Positions 12,055 to 25,212 of a DNA stretch of 64,000 nt are shown here, one piece after another. Position numbers and translations under genes: made by a program. The notes under the pieces are model-generated. The model was not told the DNA's origin. It searched no databases and saw only the letters and a list, made by a program, of their open reading frames with translations. The stretch comes from Phoronis australis. Lineage: Eukaryota > Phoronida > Phoronidae. The stretch lies in contig NMRA01000256.1 of NCBI GenBank assembly GCA_002633005.1, forward strand, positions 406,120 to 470,119. Direction: 5' to 3'. Numbering within the stretch: the stretch's first letter is position 1; each line of letters opens with the position of its first letter.

Positions 12055-12184
12055 ATGAGCGGCGTAGCACTGACAAAAACGGGGGGCTCTAGTGCCCCCC
12101 AGCCCCCTGTAGTTCACCGCCCATAGATCATGGGTGCCGGAGCAATGAAAAAAGCGGCGGCACCCTATGTTGCGCAGCCCATGA
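12055..12184. repeat. Hairpin repeat family G, second copy (double)
   Basis: The first half (gcggcgtagcactg...gccccccagcccc...accgcccat) matches 251-319. The second half (atgggtgccggagcaatg ... tgcgcagcccat) is a related unit in inverted orientation. The two ORFs spanning it (11998-12306 minus, 12130-12327 plus) arise from this GC-rich repeat. Confidence 0.55.
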
Positions 12185-12329
12185 AAAATAGCGTATCTAC
12201 TTTGTCGAAAGTTGTTGTAGACATAGGAAAACAGTTTTGGAGAAGCTTTGGCTCGCTTTCTCGTGGATGTTTGCGCTGGTCTATTAGGTGGGAGAGCTTT
12301 CCACAAGTGTCTGTAACTGAGTGTTAAGT

Positions 12330-14340
12330 GTAGTCATTAACTTAGTTAAGACTCAACTGAAATTACGGAGAATGCTGACATGCTGCTCGTTCCAACCATG
12401 ACTGAAACATGATTCTAAACTCCATGTGAGGACTGACCAACATGAGAAAATCTCGCCTGGTCTCTAACTACAGCAGTACAGATTTCGGACTGCTGTTATG
12501 TTTATAGCTAGGAAAGTGTCAACTTACCGACCCCCTGTTATCACTACTAGTAGCAATAGTAAACAATGAAACTTAACACCCAACGCCAAGTATTCTGTAT
12601 ATGCTATAAATGAATTTTTATAAAATACTTAAAGACTTTTCGTTAAAATATGCTACAATAACACAAAAAACAGTGTAAGAGATGACATCGATTTTTTCTA
12701 CATCCAATATCTATGATCTTACGAAATAATAAGTTGATGTGAAGGTGGTGTATGAATACAAAACTTGTAGTAATTATCGTTACAGGTTTTGATGATTTAA
12801 TACAAGCTTTTCAGTTTCATTCATGCACATTCTAGAACGTCATGATATTTTCGTAATAGTGGATATAATAGTTTTACAGTTATATCATATATTGAGAATT
12901 ATTTCAGTTAAGCAATTATATGTCCCGGTGTAAGTTGGTTAAGCAGACGTCACTGGTGTCATCCATTTAAATGAAGACCTGTGAGTAGACCAAGGCACAA
13001 AATAATGGCAGACTTGAATAAAGTTGGCAACAGTTGTCAAGAGAATCTCAGACGTTATTAACCTAAATAAGCAATTCATTATTTATAGTTTTTCATTTGA
13101 ATGTGTAAACTAAGAATTTTATAAACGTACGCTCATGTCACAATTTTATAAACTATTCTTTTGTCATGGTAGAGTGCAACCTCTAAATCCATTTGACAAT
13201 TTAGGGCGTTTTCTTGAAACCATTATCATTGTGTTCTATCCCAGACTATGTTTTGGCTATACATGTTCAGTCAAACGTTCCACATATGCTTAGTTAACAA
13301 CATTGAAGTGAACAGGTCAAATACACAGTTGAGTCATAGGGCCGTAACTGTGTATTGCTTCAGTTACTATAATTCCACGTACAGTAGTCTGTACCCTGCA
13401 TGTCTCTTTTTAATTGTTTTAGTCTATTTGTTGTGATAACTTGGGTTGCGACCTACAACCACTTCAGCTAGAGACTGAGACTAATTCATATGTGACAGTG
13501 GAGATAAAACCAAGAGAAATAGATAGGGAACTCCAGTCCCAAGACAGCACCAAAATACCCCTCCACACATTAAAGCTCCGTCATTAAGAGAAGAGAAAAT
13601 AGCTATGCATGTACTCAGGGTACCTATAAACAAATGCTCTTCAATTAAGTTTATTTAACATTAACTCAGTGTGCAGTCACTAATTGGGAATTCATTTGTG
13701 TTTTTTAGTGCCTGTTCTAAATAACCCTGTGTATTTGATTTGTTTTCTGTAGTTAATGGATTGAAGACAACAGAAAGTAAATATAGTTGTAAACAGCAGT
13801 TTGCCTAGCGGTACGTGAAACTTAATTCTTTCTCAGGAGATCTTATCACACAGAGAGAAGAGGATCAGATGATGGCAAAAAGTAACGCAAAATGAGGTTC
13901 ACGCGATGATGACAGAAAATGGTGGCAAACGAACAAAGAATTATATCCTCTCTCAGTAACTCTTGATCAACTATAAAATCTTTCTTTTGTTTGATTCTTA
14001 TAACAGCAAATCAAAGTATCCCTGGCATTAAAAGTGGCAATCCTTGGTGGTCATTAGGTTGTTTCCTACTCTTTTATTTTACATTCTGTAGAAGGGAACA
14101 TCCCTAAAATCTGAAAAGTAACACTTCTCTGAAAAAAGCTGAACTCTGAAGATTCTAAATGAATTCTATAAATGAAAACAAGTTGACTATGGGAAAATGT
14201 TCATTTCACCAATAAAATTAACTGAACGGACTTAACAGAAAGGAAAAGTCACTTTATCAACAATGAACAAAAAATTAACAATTTACAGGCGACATTTAAA
14301 AATCTTGTTGTTGAAGAAAAAGGAGAATACTCCACTCAGA
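12330..14340. other. Spacer, nothing recognised
   Basis: About 2 kb of AT-rich DNA with only chance-length ORFs (longest 62 codons at 13248). No similarity to other parts of the window was noticed. Confidence 0.5.
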
Positions 14341-14342
14341 TC

Positions 14343-14351
14343 TATATATAC

Positions 14352-14404
<53 letters not shown>
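14343..14404. repeat. (TA)n microsatellite
   Basis: About 60 bp of TA dinucleotides with a few interruptions. The adjacent ORF 14409-14762 (plus, 117 codons, hydrophobic) begins right after it, and its stop falls inside the palindrome below. It has no recognisable domain. Confidence 0.9.
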
Positions 14405-14407
<3 letters not shown>

Positions 14408-14751
14408 CGTGAACAAATTAATCAGATTATTCAAGCGTAAAAATAAGTTCCTCGGTTATTTGGACGTAAAGTCATCTATGTGGTCCAGATTCTTCTGGAT
14501 TTTCATCAAGCTTGTACAGTGCCACAATCTGTCATATTTGTTCATTTGTTTGGGTTTGTTTTGGTCTATTGGTCTCCTTGTCATTGCTCAAAAATCAATT
14601 GGTACCAGGAATGACATGGTTCTTGAAACGGTCTTGTTATCTCTTAGTTTACTAAGTTGTCTCTTATTGAATAACTGTTCACTTTGGATTTACTTTTATG
14701 TTAGCACAGCAAAAGATTTCAGATATGTTTCTGTCAACTTGCTTTTGTGTT

Positions 14752-14968
14752 CTGTCGAGTAACTTCTATGGCCCATCCAGCCTGAGTATCCATGTGATGT
14801 CAGTACTGCTCTTTTCTATAGTAAGCATGTTGATGTCGTAGACCAAGTAAGTTTACTTGGTCTTGTGACCTACTTGGTCTACGACATCAACATGCTTACT
14901 ATAGAAAAGAGCAGTACTGACATCACATGGATACTCAGGCTGGATGGGCCATAGAAGTTACTCGACAG
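14752..14968. repeat. Perfect palindrome: 98-bp arms, 21-bp spacer
   Basis: 14752-14849 and 14871-14968 are exact reverse complements as far as checked base by base: the outer ends are ctgtcgag and ctcgacag, the inner ends gaccaagta and tacttggtc. The spacer extends the symmetry, because agaccaagtaa-gt-ttacttggtct is itself a near-palindrome. It could arise by template-switch replication, be a long-hairpin RNA source, or be a cloning/assembly artefact. No transposon termini or target duplication are seen. Confidence 0.9.
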
Positions 14969-17444
14969 TAAACTTACTTGTTCTACGACTTTGACAAATT
15001 GCCCATTCGAAGAAGCATTGCTTGCAAGCGACAGGATGACCATTAACATATGTTGCAGAAACAGTGGTAGTCACTTTCTGTATGTCAGGGCACCAGTGAT
15101 TTAGATTCAATAAAGTGTTGCAGAATGAAAGCGTGGTTTTAACACAATCTATGTATTTACATTACGCAAACACTTGACGTTTATTGCACAACTGTATTTC
15201 TTGTACAAATATCTTGCTGTGCAGTCACTCTGAGATGTGTGTATGGTGTGTATCATTCTAGTAACATTATAAATTACAGTGGACACTGCTGTTACACATC
15301 ACTTTAATATTTGACTTCGTATAATACATTCTGATTGCAGTCACTGTGTAGCTCATTTAGCCATCTGTTGTTTTGCTTAAGTTGCTTTGTTTTTCTACAA
15401 AAAACATCAAGGACATTTACTCAATTCATCAGTTTACCCGACGTTTACTATATTGTTTTACAGGGAGTATGGATAAAAATAATATTGTACTTGCTTTCTA
15501 GCCTAAGTCAAACTTTCATCAAATTTGAGCAGAATTTGACAGCTTAGTGCATTCACCTCACGAAGGCGAACAGAATTTCGTTGAACTAGACTATTTGTTG
15601 TATAATGTTTAAGCATTTACACCTTAAAAAGAAAAATTAGCGTTGTTAACTGTGTGTGGTTAGAAATACTCTTATAACTGTAGCAACACCCAGTGAATGA
15701 ATATGCTTATTTAAGAAAGCAAGTGAAAACTAAACTGAACATCCATTGAATGTGCTAAAACATACATATGTTTGCATCCAACAGTGTGTAATCTTTCCTA
15801 TTCTACATCAATTTGTCATGTTCTGTTCTACACCACTATATTTCTATTTAAATAAGTGAAATACAACTAACGTTATTCTGCATTCATGTTATTTCATCAC
15901 TGTTTACAATTACCTCTGAGTTAGTTGCACGCCACTGTTTCTTGTATAAACAAGTTATGAAGAAACAGAGGCAAGCTTAGTTGTTAGAACTACAAGCGGT
16001 ATTCGATTTTACTGTCATTTCTCGGACTTTCCTGAGTCCTAATTTGATTTGCAGGTTTTGAATTTTCTCCATTGACGTTGTGCAATGCTTTGTTTAACAT
16101 TTTTATAAATAATAATGCGATCCTGAGTATATGTTAAAGTTGGTATTTCGTGTTTTCAGTTGTCTCATTGGTTAGCTTTATAATCCCCGGTGTTCGCATG
16201 TATCACAGAAAGCTTGGTTATGAACTGTCCTTTTTGTTTATATCTCTCATTGTTTATTAAACTGATGCAGCTGGTCAAAAGTAGTTCCATCCATTCATAT
16301 GTGGTTTTGGAGTATAGGTCTAATGTGTCTTTCAGCAATTAGCCTGGTACTTATTGTAGTTAGATATTGTTTATGATAAGGGTCTGAAAATTTTTAGACT
16401 AGGCGAACAATCGTCATGGACTAAAGCCTAAGTTTTGAAGATCCCTTTTATGTTTAGTCGCATAATCTTCCAGCTAGCAAGCAGACTGTATAAGAATGCC
16501 AGTTGATCTTGCAATAGCACTAACACTGTTTTCATGGTAACTTAATATTTCTTGAATAAGAGCGAGTAATTCGAGCGTTGACCTTGTCAGCATGTGTATT
16601 TACAAGGTGAATACACTGAACAGATCTGTTCGGCTGCGCAAACGTAGTGTATGCGTACATGTAAACACTGTGGCATACCCGGTGAAGTACAGCACCAGTC
16701 TGTAGCCAATGGCATCAGGAAGACATTATCGTGGTAATAACCCACGTGTAGGTAATACCCACATCTGCTGGGTTTGATTGAAAGTTTTGCAAGCAAGGAA
16801 ATTTGGAATATGCCACCTTCATTGTTGTTACGAAACATATCTGGATTATAAAAGAACCACCCTCTCAGAATTCTATTCACTTGGACTTCACAAATATTGA
16901 CAGCATCAAATTATAAAAATCTGCAGCTGAACAATGGCACTCAAAATCCACAAGAGAGCATCCCTTTTAATGTCCTTGTGGGTGTTCGCCATGATCAGGA
17001 GTAATTGTTAAAAATAACAGAATTGCCGTTAAATATTGCGACTAAAAGCGAGACTATTGAAATCGATCCATTTTATGATGGAAAGCACGCGCATTATGTC
17101 TTGCTTCAGCGTGCATTGCAAGTACTAAAGACAAGTTTTATGTTGCAAAAACTTAAACCGAGAATTGCGTTCCACGTACGAAGTTTTTAATTGAACCAGG
17201 GCACGAGAGTATATCTCTTAGAACATATACCTTCATGCACTTTACATGTACTTATGAAGAGGATGCAGATGGTCTCTATCTATTCCCAATGAAATCTGCC
17301 CGAAGTCTCGCGATCACAGTGAGCGTACGTCAATCTCGTTTACTCTTGTCGATCTCACATTGCATGACCTTCAATTTGGGATCATTAATGTCACAGTCAA
17401 TGGATGACCCCAATCACAAGCTAGTCACGCATTGGAAAGATTTG
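14969..17444. other. Spacer, nothing recognised
   Basis: About 2.5 kb of AT-rich sequence with short unlinked ORFs (15335-15547 plus, 16587-16880 minus) that carry no identifiable features. Confidence 0.5.
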
Positions 17445-17820
17445 CCCTCTGACACAGCGCCATCTATACAGAAAAGAGGCCCTATGGAAACATGATCAAC
17501 GACACACGGAATTCCGCATCAATGCGCATGCTTAGTCGGAAGTTTACCGAGCACATCGCCACCACTTGCACGCCGCCTTTATGCACTGTACATGTTTGGG
17601 CTTAAGCCACTGGATCGGAGTGTCCTTGATTTTGTTTTCTTCGATCATTGCCAGTTTTAATAAATTGCAACATTACTATTCAAGTCAAAGGTGCTCGCCA
17701 TAGTAAACTGAAAGGGGTTTCCCAATTTTCAGCCATTAGGAATGACTTTAACCAATGAGAAGCCATGTTAAACAACATTGCACAGTGCTACCTTTCACAG
17801 CACTGTGAAAAAGTATGTGG
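17445..17820 (+). repeat. Repeat family F, uninterrupted copy
   Basis: This runs from ccctctgacacagcgcc to the acagcactgtg block. It matches 729-897 joined to 2341-2593, and the inverse of 2805-3215. It supplies the empty-site sequence gggcttaagccactgg that shows where the element at 898-2340 went in. It lacks the gacgtcagtttcattac stretch found in the other two copies. Confidence 0.7.
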
Positions 17821-18004
17821 CAAGATTGAGAACACCGCGAGACTTCCGGTCGATTTCATTTGAAATGGATGGGAAACAGATGCATTCCCTTTATAACAAA
17901 CGGTGTACAACAGATATGTTCCAAAAAGATGGAAGACATACTCTTGTGTTCCGGCATGTTTGTAAATAATTATTTACAGACAGGTTGGACTGCTTAATCC
18001 AGCG

Positions 18005-18100
18005 ATCGATGCATGAAAACATAACAACGGGCGGGAATCAAACGCCGCACCTGAACCAGGAGAAGAGACTGATAGAGCTGCGCCGCCAAATCTGGCACAT
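18005..18100 (-). repeat. Possible tRNA-derived SINE fragment
   Basis: Read on the minus strand, ggcggcgcagctctatcagt is followed about 30 bases later by ggcgtttgattcccgcc. These resemble the A-box/D-arm and B-box/T-arm of a degenerate tRNA. No complete cloverleaf or 3' tail was identified, so this is tentative. Confidence 0.25.
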
Positions 18101-18239
18101 TTTGTTGATTGAGATAATTTATGTTATCGAGTGGCTATTATCTCTGCTAAGTAGTGATATTGCCATCTCGGGAAGGGGAGGGTTTGTTACCGCGACGCCT
18201 AAGCGGGCTTAAGCCAGACTGTGACTAACTTGCCCTAAT

Positions 18240-20960
18240 CGATTCACAAATTTTAATTTAAAATGTGTGTGGCTTAGCCGCGGTGATGGAGAAAACCTGT
18301 TCGCTAATTTATCTTATATTGCATCGAATAAAAAAATCGAAGACGGCTATAATATTTACTTTTCCATTTCCAAAAATAGTCAAGTCATTCGTTTGCCTTA
18401 CTTTTTGTTCGTCTTTGTCGTTGAAACACGTACGCTGAACGGGCGCGTTGGTTTACGATCGTGCACATTCGGCCAAACCCGTGAATAGCGACTAGCTCAC
18501 GTCAATCTGCAACGGCGCCATCAAGCCTTTATGGTGGTAACGCTGCCATCTGTCAGATTTGTTAGTAGCCGGGGTGTTCGATTCATTGCTACATGCATTG
18601 TCACGGGTTCCCATTTCCTGGACGCCCAGATGATTCCATGGTCTCATATTGTAGGCCAGAACCCAAAAGTGTACAGGACCTGGTATTAACTATTTGCCAG
18701 AGTATGAACATCGGATTGTTTCTTGCCCTGACACCAACGATGTGGTGAACCTATCTCCCGATGTTGTCAACGTGGAGGACACCTGCTGCTTTTAGCCTAT
18801 GCAGCCATACTTCGTGAGCTGACCGAAAACAAAAAAATCTGCGCGCTCTATTTCGAAATCACGTGTCTTAAATTATTTATGATCAGCATGTCAGTGTACA
18901 TGAATGCTAAAAAATATGGCACGACTGGCAGATTTTATGTATTATGTATTAATCCGAGTTCCATTGTTTGTAGGTTACCCAACCCCCACTACAAACGTTT
19001 CACACACACCTCATTCCCGTCGGCAATTGGTATCAGCGTGAAGAATGGCATAAAAAGCAAAAATTGTTGGTGGATGTTATACCGTGACGTAATGATGACG
19101 GAGTTATTATATTGAGATTCGTGATATGCGAGCTAAATTGGCTTCGGTATCACCAATCGAGATATAATAACCCACAGTTATCATCACGTACGTTGCATAA
19201 TAAATTTATCACATCAAGGACTCTTTAAAGCGGCTGTAAACCAGCGTTCGGGTCCAAGAAGCTTGTCAGAACTATTGAGTGTAAAATTCAACTCCATAAG
19301 CAAAACGTTCATAAATTGACTGAAAGTTTTCAGCACAATGTTTATCTGTTGCTTGAAAAAGTAAAACAACCAATTTTCGCATTGGCGTAGAAATGAGGTT
19401 TACCACAAGTCACTCGTTGCTTAATCGTGGTCGCTAGAGTCATTTGTTAAAGTACATTAATTTCGCGTATTTTAACAGGTTTTCATCCTAATTTCCATGG
19501 GTTTTCACTTAATTTCAAAGTAATTAGTACAGTTGCACTACTGGTGTGATATTTAACATCTTGTGGGTTTTATTGTTGCTCAAAATTTCTTTTTGCACTT
19601 TGTGATAAGTAACGTATTCGTGTAGAGATGACTTTACAGACTATAAAAACCTCCAGGTCCGAATTTTAAAGAGAGAAACAGCAGCAATTACACATGAGAC
19701 ATGAAAAAATAATTCTTCCTTATTTTACTGTTGCATCATCATATCACCACATATGTCATACTGGTTTCACATGAATGGCGAAAACGCTAACAGCGTCACT
19801 GACTAAAACGCTAAAGAAAACGCTAGCGTTTTAGCAAGCCGTCTGCGAAGTGGGAAATTTCAGCAGTTAGTTTATTTCTTCACCACTCGAGTCGCTTTTA
19901 AGCAAAAGTTGTCAAATCACATTGACTTTCTGCCATTAATTGACAGGTGTGGCGATAGAACAAAGGCCTCTTACCGATGCGTGTGTGCGTTCTTTGAAGT
20001 AAGAGGTCTGTCTACAACAGTGCTCTAGCGGTAACGCCTATAGTCTTGAGGTCTCAAACTTCCAAAAAGCGTCAACAAAAGTGACCCTTGCGACAGTTCA
20101 CATTACTGTCGTTTTTGCTGCTGGCAAAAGTGCCACCGAAACCGCTAGCGTTTTAGCCAGCATGCGAACCGGCATTAGCCTCGTTCCAGCCTCCAGTGCA
20201 CATTCGTCTTGGTCACTGTATTCACTCCTTATTTGTAAAGTCACTTGAGGTGAACAATCCGACCTACTTTGCTCAGAAGATGAAGGTAATAACATTTTTA
20301 CTCAAAGACGTATTTTGAGGCAAATGACTCACCAAAACTGGGACGGAATATCGTCTTGAAAGGGTGTAACAAACGTTTGTTTCTTAAATAAGTAATGTGG
20401 TCGCCTCCATGTACCTTTGTTCCTAGGTCCACCATTGTCTATTAGTCATCATTCTTTGGAGAAATAACAGAGAGTCTGGCATATGCTTGTTAAAAATAAT
20501 CAATGATTACAAATTATCCGAAACCTAGGGACATAGTTGTATGCTATTTGATTTATGTGTTTCGACATGACAGTAGGTCCTTCATTTGTGTGAATTGATG
20601 CTGAATGCACTACTTGAACTTCGAGATTCTATTTTTGTATTTTTGTTTGGTAGTTTCACAAAATCGATCTTATAAGAATTTGTCTAACTTAGCTTCCTGT
20701 TTTTATGACCGCTGCATGTTGTAGACTTACGTGTAGTCATATTGGTTCATCGTTCAATTCACTGTTATCCATGTTAGTAAAAATAGTCATTAAACTAAAT
20801 ACGTTAGTGTATACACAAATTGCTTACACGTTATCATTTTTTCGGTTAGTATGCTCAAAGCAATTTATATAATTCACTAATCATTGTAGCCGTCCAATAC
20901 AATAACCATCAACCGTCTAGATCGCAGACTTCTCACAGGCACATGAGATTATGTACATGT
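18240..20960. other. Spacer with a small CGCTA-rich cluster
   Basis: Mostly unremarkable sequence. At 19778-19835 and 20140-20160 the motif aaaacgcta / tagcgtttt recurs, including the palindrome aaaacgctagcgtttt. An inverted pair (cctcttac / gtaagagg) lies near 19970-20010. No gene was recognised. Confidence 0.45.
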
Positions 20961-20964
20961 ATGC

Positions 20965-20994
20965 TGCGTGCGTGCGTGTGTGTGTGTGCGTGTT

Positions 20995-21026
<32 letters not shown>
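20965..21026. repeat. (GT)n microsatellite
   Basis: About 60 bp of GT/GC dinucleotides (gcgtgcgtgtgtg...). Confidence 0.9.
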
Positions 21027-21189
21027 CAAGACTTAAATCATTGATGTAATTTTAAAAGAACGTGAAATGCGGTATGTAACGACATGGGTGGAAGAGAAAA
21101 ATAACCACCGCATCGAATGCTGTTAAGACTACAATGAAATCTGCTATAAGGATCCATGAAGCGTTATGAAGTTGGTCTCAGATTGTATC

Positions 21190-21410
21190 ATAATCTGATC
21201 AGAGGTGGTGACTGGGTTTGCAAAGGATTGTAATACTTGAGACCAACCAAGCTCGGCACAAATAATGATTCGCCGTGACAAGCCATCTTGTGGAGCCTTT
21301 CATTTTTTTCATAGCCCTGAAAACACAGCTAATTTGACTAACGAACAGTTTGAGATCCTCGTAGTGGTATTAGCGGTATAAATCAAAAGTTGGCATTTGT
21401 GCTGGAGGGC
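21190..21410. repeat. Repeat family E, copy 1
   Basis: Diverged similarity to 62375-62600 in the same order: gaggtggtgactgggtttgc / gaggtgattactgggtttac, then agccctgaaa, then tttgactaacgaacagtttgaga / tttgactaataaacaatttgaga. Its nature is unknown; it could be part of a longer transposon. Confidence 0.5.
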
Positions 21411-23640
21411 GTGCTTATAACAGCATTGAAGTTCTGCACAACACTAATTAGGCCAAGCCTTAATCGAAAACTTCAAAATTGAATAAATCCAGTTAAGCAA
21501 GTGAGCGGCAAATCTTCCAATTGAAACAATCAATCGACTTCTTCCGTCAGCGGTGTTGTCATTAGGGATGTCAAGTCTTCCGTAAGCACTTAAAACGTGT
21601 CAGATCTTGCCATGTGTTAATTTCACTTTTCAAAAAAAAACATTCGCTTAGATTTCTGAAAGTGATGGAGAGATCCGTGATTTTTAGTTTTTTATTCGAA
21701 GTCTGATCGAAACTAGCAATATTAAAACAAAGAAGACCGAAACGACACCAGCGGATAGATTAAAAATAAAAAGACTGCTAAATAAAAAGTCAATACTCCT
21801 GTAAGCACAAAACTTAAAATGCTCTGCCAACCCAGCAGACGTCAAATTTTAATGAAATTAAGGCAAGTAAATTTAGCCGTGGCTCAAAAAGCCTTTGAGT
21901 GCCACATAAGATTTGTTCTCCGGGTGATAGAACGAGACATCTAAAAATTTTAGTCACAGTTAACCTGCACTGTATTTCAGTGGAATTGGTAAACAACCTC
22001 GAAATAAGCTGAAAAGGAACAAAATTAAATTTAGTATCATTGAAAATGAAGTTTCTGTGGGTGTTTTGTTATTCGTATCTGTAAACTGAACGGTTTCGGA
22101 TTTTTATTACTTATGAAGTTTCTTGGGTTACACGGAGATAGCACACACAAGAAAATTCGGTATTGCAAATTGTCTTGTTAAAGACAATTTTTGAAGGTAC
22201 AATTAGTATTTTGTAGAAAATTGAACGCGCCTACTCCAAGTTTGCTGTTGGTTACTGTTCGGATAAGGGTGCTTGTTCTCCTACTATGTAGGTAGCTCTG
22301 TTCGTTGGCTAAGTATAAAGATTACATAGTGACATACAGGGTCCGATTTGACGAATACCAAGCCGCCAAATGAGAGAGTCGACGTACAGGTGTACCCCTG
22401 AATTCCATGTACAACCTGCGCTAAAATGAAAGGAACATCCGGGCATCCCAAGAATATTCAGCTCGTTTATGCAAGTTGGCTATCCAATACATGCAGAGGT
22501 AGGACACTCAGCCTGGCGGACTCCCGCCGACCTGCTCAGCCGGGGGATACTTCAGGCGGACTGATCTCATACGCCCAATGTAAATTCAAATCTTAGTTGC
22601 TCAACTCGCGAAACTCTATCCGAAGCTCCAAAATTTTCAGATCGTGTACTTTATTACCTTTATTACCTATGCTTTGTATAAAATATCGACAACGGGCAAA
22701 TGAAGGTAGGCCAACACAAAGGCCCGGGTTTTGCAATCAGACATCAAATATTATGTAGTAGTCAAATCAGAAACGGCGAAAATCGCAATTAGACACCCTT
22801 ACTTGAATACGGTAATGGTGTGCCCTTACCGGCTTGAAGTATGGTTACGAACACCGATGGCCGGACCTAACACTGGTCGTGAAAAATCTAGTGAAAATTA
22901 TGTGCCGAAGCCTACTGTGGACGGTCAGTCAAGAACGTTTTTATGTTTTCCATGTTGATAAACCAATACCGCTCATGATCAAGGCTGAGTTCCTAAGATG
23001 CAGGAAAATAGCAAGTGAAAGAAATAGCAAGCCGCGAGATACCACTATGTCTAACGAGCAATGCATGTTATCTCACTATTTTTTCACGCGAGTGTCCTGG
23101 CTCTACCGAACGCAGCCCATGTATATTTCTTTCTACAAGCGCATTGAGCATTTGTAAGCAAGACTGTCGGTTTTGTTGCCAAGACAACAACATTGCAGAA
23201 AGAAAACCTTTCGACATGTAAGTGAGCGACTTTCTCTATTTTGACCTGAACGTTCTTTTATAATATATGTTTTCATTGTTGCGAAGCACTGCATAGATGT
23301 TTCTTCGATTTATTATCGATTTTTAGCGGTAGATTTTGTGACTGAGTGTATATTTCGTAGCCACTGCTCCTCATACCAGCCTTCACATAGTTTCGTTGGC
23401 AGATTCTTTCGACATTGTTAATTTTTTTTTGTAATCTATTGCTGTCTTCTCCTCCCGCAACATAATCATTAATTGGTGATGTCATCTGTAATCAGTAATG
23501 AATCAAGTGCAGTAATACAATTTAAGGTGATGCTAGGGGAACTGTATGAAGCGCCAAAAGGTTCTTAAACTAGTAACTTTTTGGGCGTTGAAATGTGCTT
23601 AATCAAGGAGTAGTTTTACTTAAACTATATGTCCTTACAT
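21411..23640. other. Spacer, nothing recognised
   Basis: Short ORFs overlap in several frames around 22731-23221, which suggests locally few stops rather than a gene. No domain was seen. Confidence 0.45.
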
Positions 23641-23642
23641 AT

Positions 23643-24100
23643 TGACTTAACTCCGGTCTGAGGGGAGCGTCGACGTAAACAGCGCAGTTAACTGGACCGT
23701 TCATACTGGCTTCGGTAGTTAATGAACATCAAAGTAAGCGGTTGTGTGCCGCTGTCGTCATCGAAGTTATCGCAAGTAGCGTTGCATGCTAAGATTTTTT
23801 TCAATGTTTCAATTTGGAAATATTTACATGTGCTAAGTGACATTAAACTTATTTTTAAATCGATTGGTTATTATTAGAGTAAAATATAAGCAGCTATTAG
23901 TGACGGCACTACCTTGTAACTGTTGATGATAACAGTGGCACCTGGCGGTCTTAAATCCACCTGTTAACTGCGATGTTAATTGGAGCTGTTAACTGCGATC
24001 CAGGACCGGAGTTAAGCGTTCATACTGACCGCAGTTCCCCAAACCATCGACGCCTCGACGTTAGTATGAAGGGCCCTATGCGTACTTTTAATCAATACAT
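23643..24100. repeat. Imperfect inverted repeat with TTAACTCCGGTC ends
   Basis: Left cttaactccggtct (about 23642-23655) is mirrored by ggaccggagttaag at about 24002-24016. Gttaactgcgat and gttcatactg blocks recur between and just outside the arms. It may be a decayed foldback element. No ORF. Confidence 0.4.
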
Positions 24101-24166
24101 ATAGTCCAACCACACCCGTACTCTCAAATTAATTGATTAAGAGTAGAACGATAATCGTTTAAGAAC

Positions 24167-24268
24167 TAAAAGTACGCGTAGATTAAAAGTACTCGTAGAT
24201 TAAGCAAAAGCACGCGTAGATTAAGCAAAGGTACGCGTAGATTAAGCAAAAGCACGCGTAAATTAAGC
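24167..24268. repeat. Tandem repeat, about 18-21 bp x 5
   Basis: Units of the form agcaaaagcacgcgtagatta (some lacking agc) are repeated five times with small changes. An inverted copy of the unit (gcgtacttttaatc) sits at about 24079-24092. Confidence 0.75.
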
Positions 24269-25047
24269 ACATTTCATCGCGTTTTTTGTCAAGAACCCTT
24301 TGTCACTTCATACAACTGAAAGCAGTTCCAGAGAGGGTTTGGTCTCGTGGCTCAAGATATGCTCCGTGTTCCAAAACTTTCAACAGGTTTTTAGCCCTCC
24401 ATTGCTCCATATCTCCAATTATTGTATTATTGGGTTATAGCGTTCCTTCTTCCCTTTATAAGAAAGTGATTACTTTCCAAATAGCTGGCATGGTTTTTCG
24501 GTGACAATCTGTTTTAAAACTGTAGTGGGGTGCAGGCCAACTTTGCTTTTACTCGTAAATAAAAATAATCACCCTAAGAAAATATCAAATCAACTATTTC
24601 ATAACAGTTGTTACCCGTTGATTACTTTTGGTTAGCCTCGGGCAATGCTTTTTATGGAGAGTTGACAATTGGCAAGAGTTATCAATATCTACAATTAACG
24701 ATGACTCATATCACCAGAAACTGCTGTCAAACTTGCAATGTCAGCGTCTTTAGAACACTCAATGAGATTAAGTTCCCCGGAAATTAGCTAGAAATTATGC
24801 TCAGCGCCTTGTTGCAGTAGGGCCTACGTGTTAGAAATCCACTCCGGTAACTCAAGGGAAAATAATTTGCAAAAACGACCAGTCAACCCTGATGGGAAAT
24901 AATATTTCCTAAAATAAAATATTATTTCATAAGACATGTGGAACTTTCGTTAATTGCAGATAAAATCTGAAAATGGGCTGACCCAAAATCCACCAAGAAA
25001 GTGCAGAATTCTATGTTCTATTGTTAGCACTCTTGAAACACTATGTA

Positions 25048-25212
25048 CGCAGTGGCGGATTTAGAGGGGGGCCAAGGGGGCCATGGCCCCCCTAAAATCC
25101 TCCCTGAGTCCATTTGGTAGTTCGAGGGTGCGAATGTCGGACGGGCATGATCCTGGCAATACTCTGTCGTGCCCCCCCCCTAACTCAAAATACTGGATCC
25201 GCCCCTGGTACG
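25048..25212. mobile_element. Small MITE with CAGTGGCGGAT / GGATCCGCC ends
   Basis: The left end reads gcagtggcggatttagaggg and the right end ggatccgcccctg; these are inverted copies. G-rich and C-rich blocks (ggggggccaaggggg, ccccccccc) lie just inside. Truncated relatives lie at about 4652-4716 and 54300-54445. The overlapping ORFs here (25061-25440) are by-products of its GC-rich sequence. Confidence 0.6.

Noticed and set aside
14409-14762. 117-codon hydrophobic ORF as a membrane protein gene
   Set aside because: It starts directly after a TA microsatellite, has no homology I recognise, and its stop lies in the palindrome. AT-rich DNA gives hydrophobic translations by chance.
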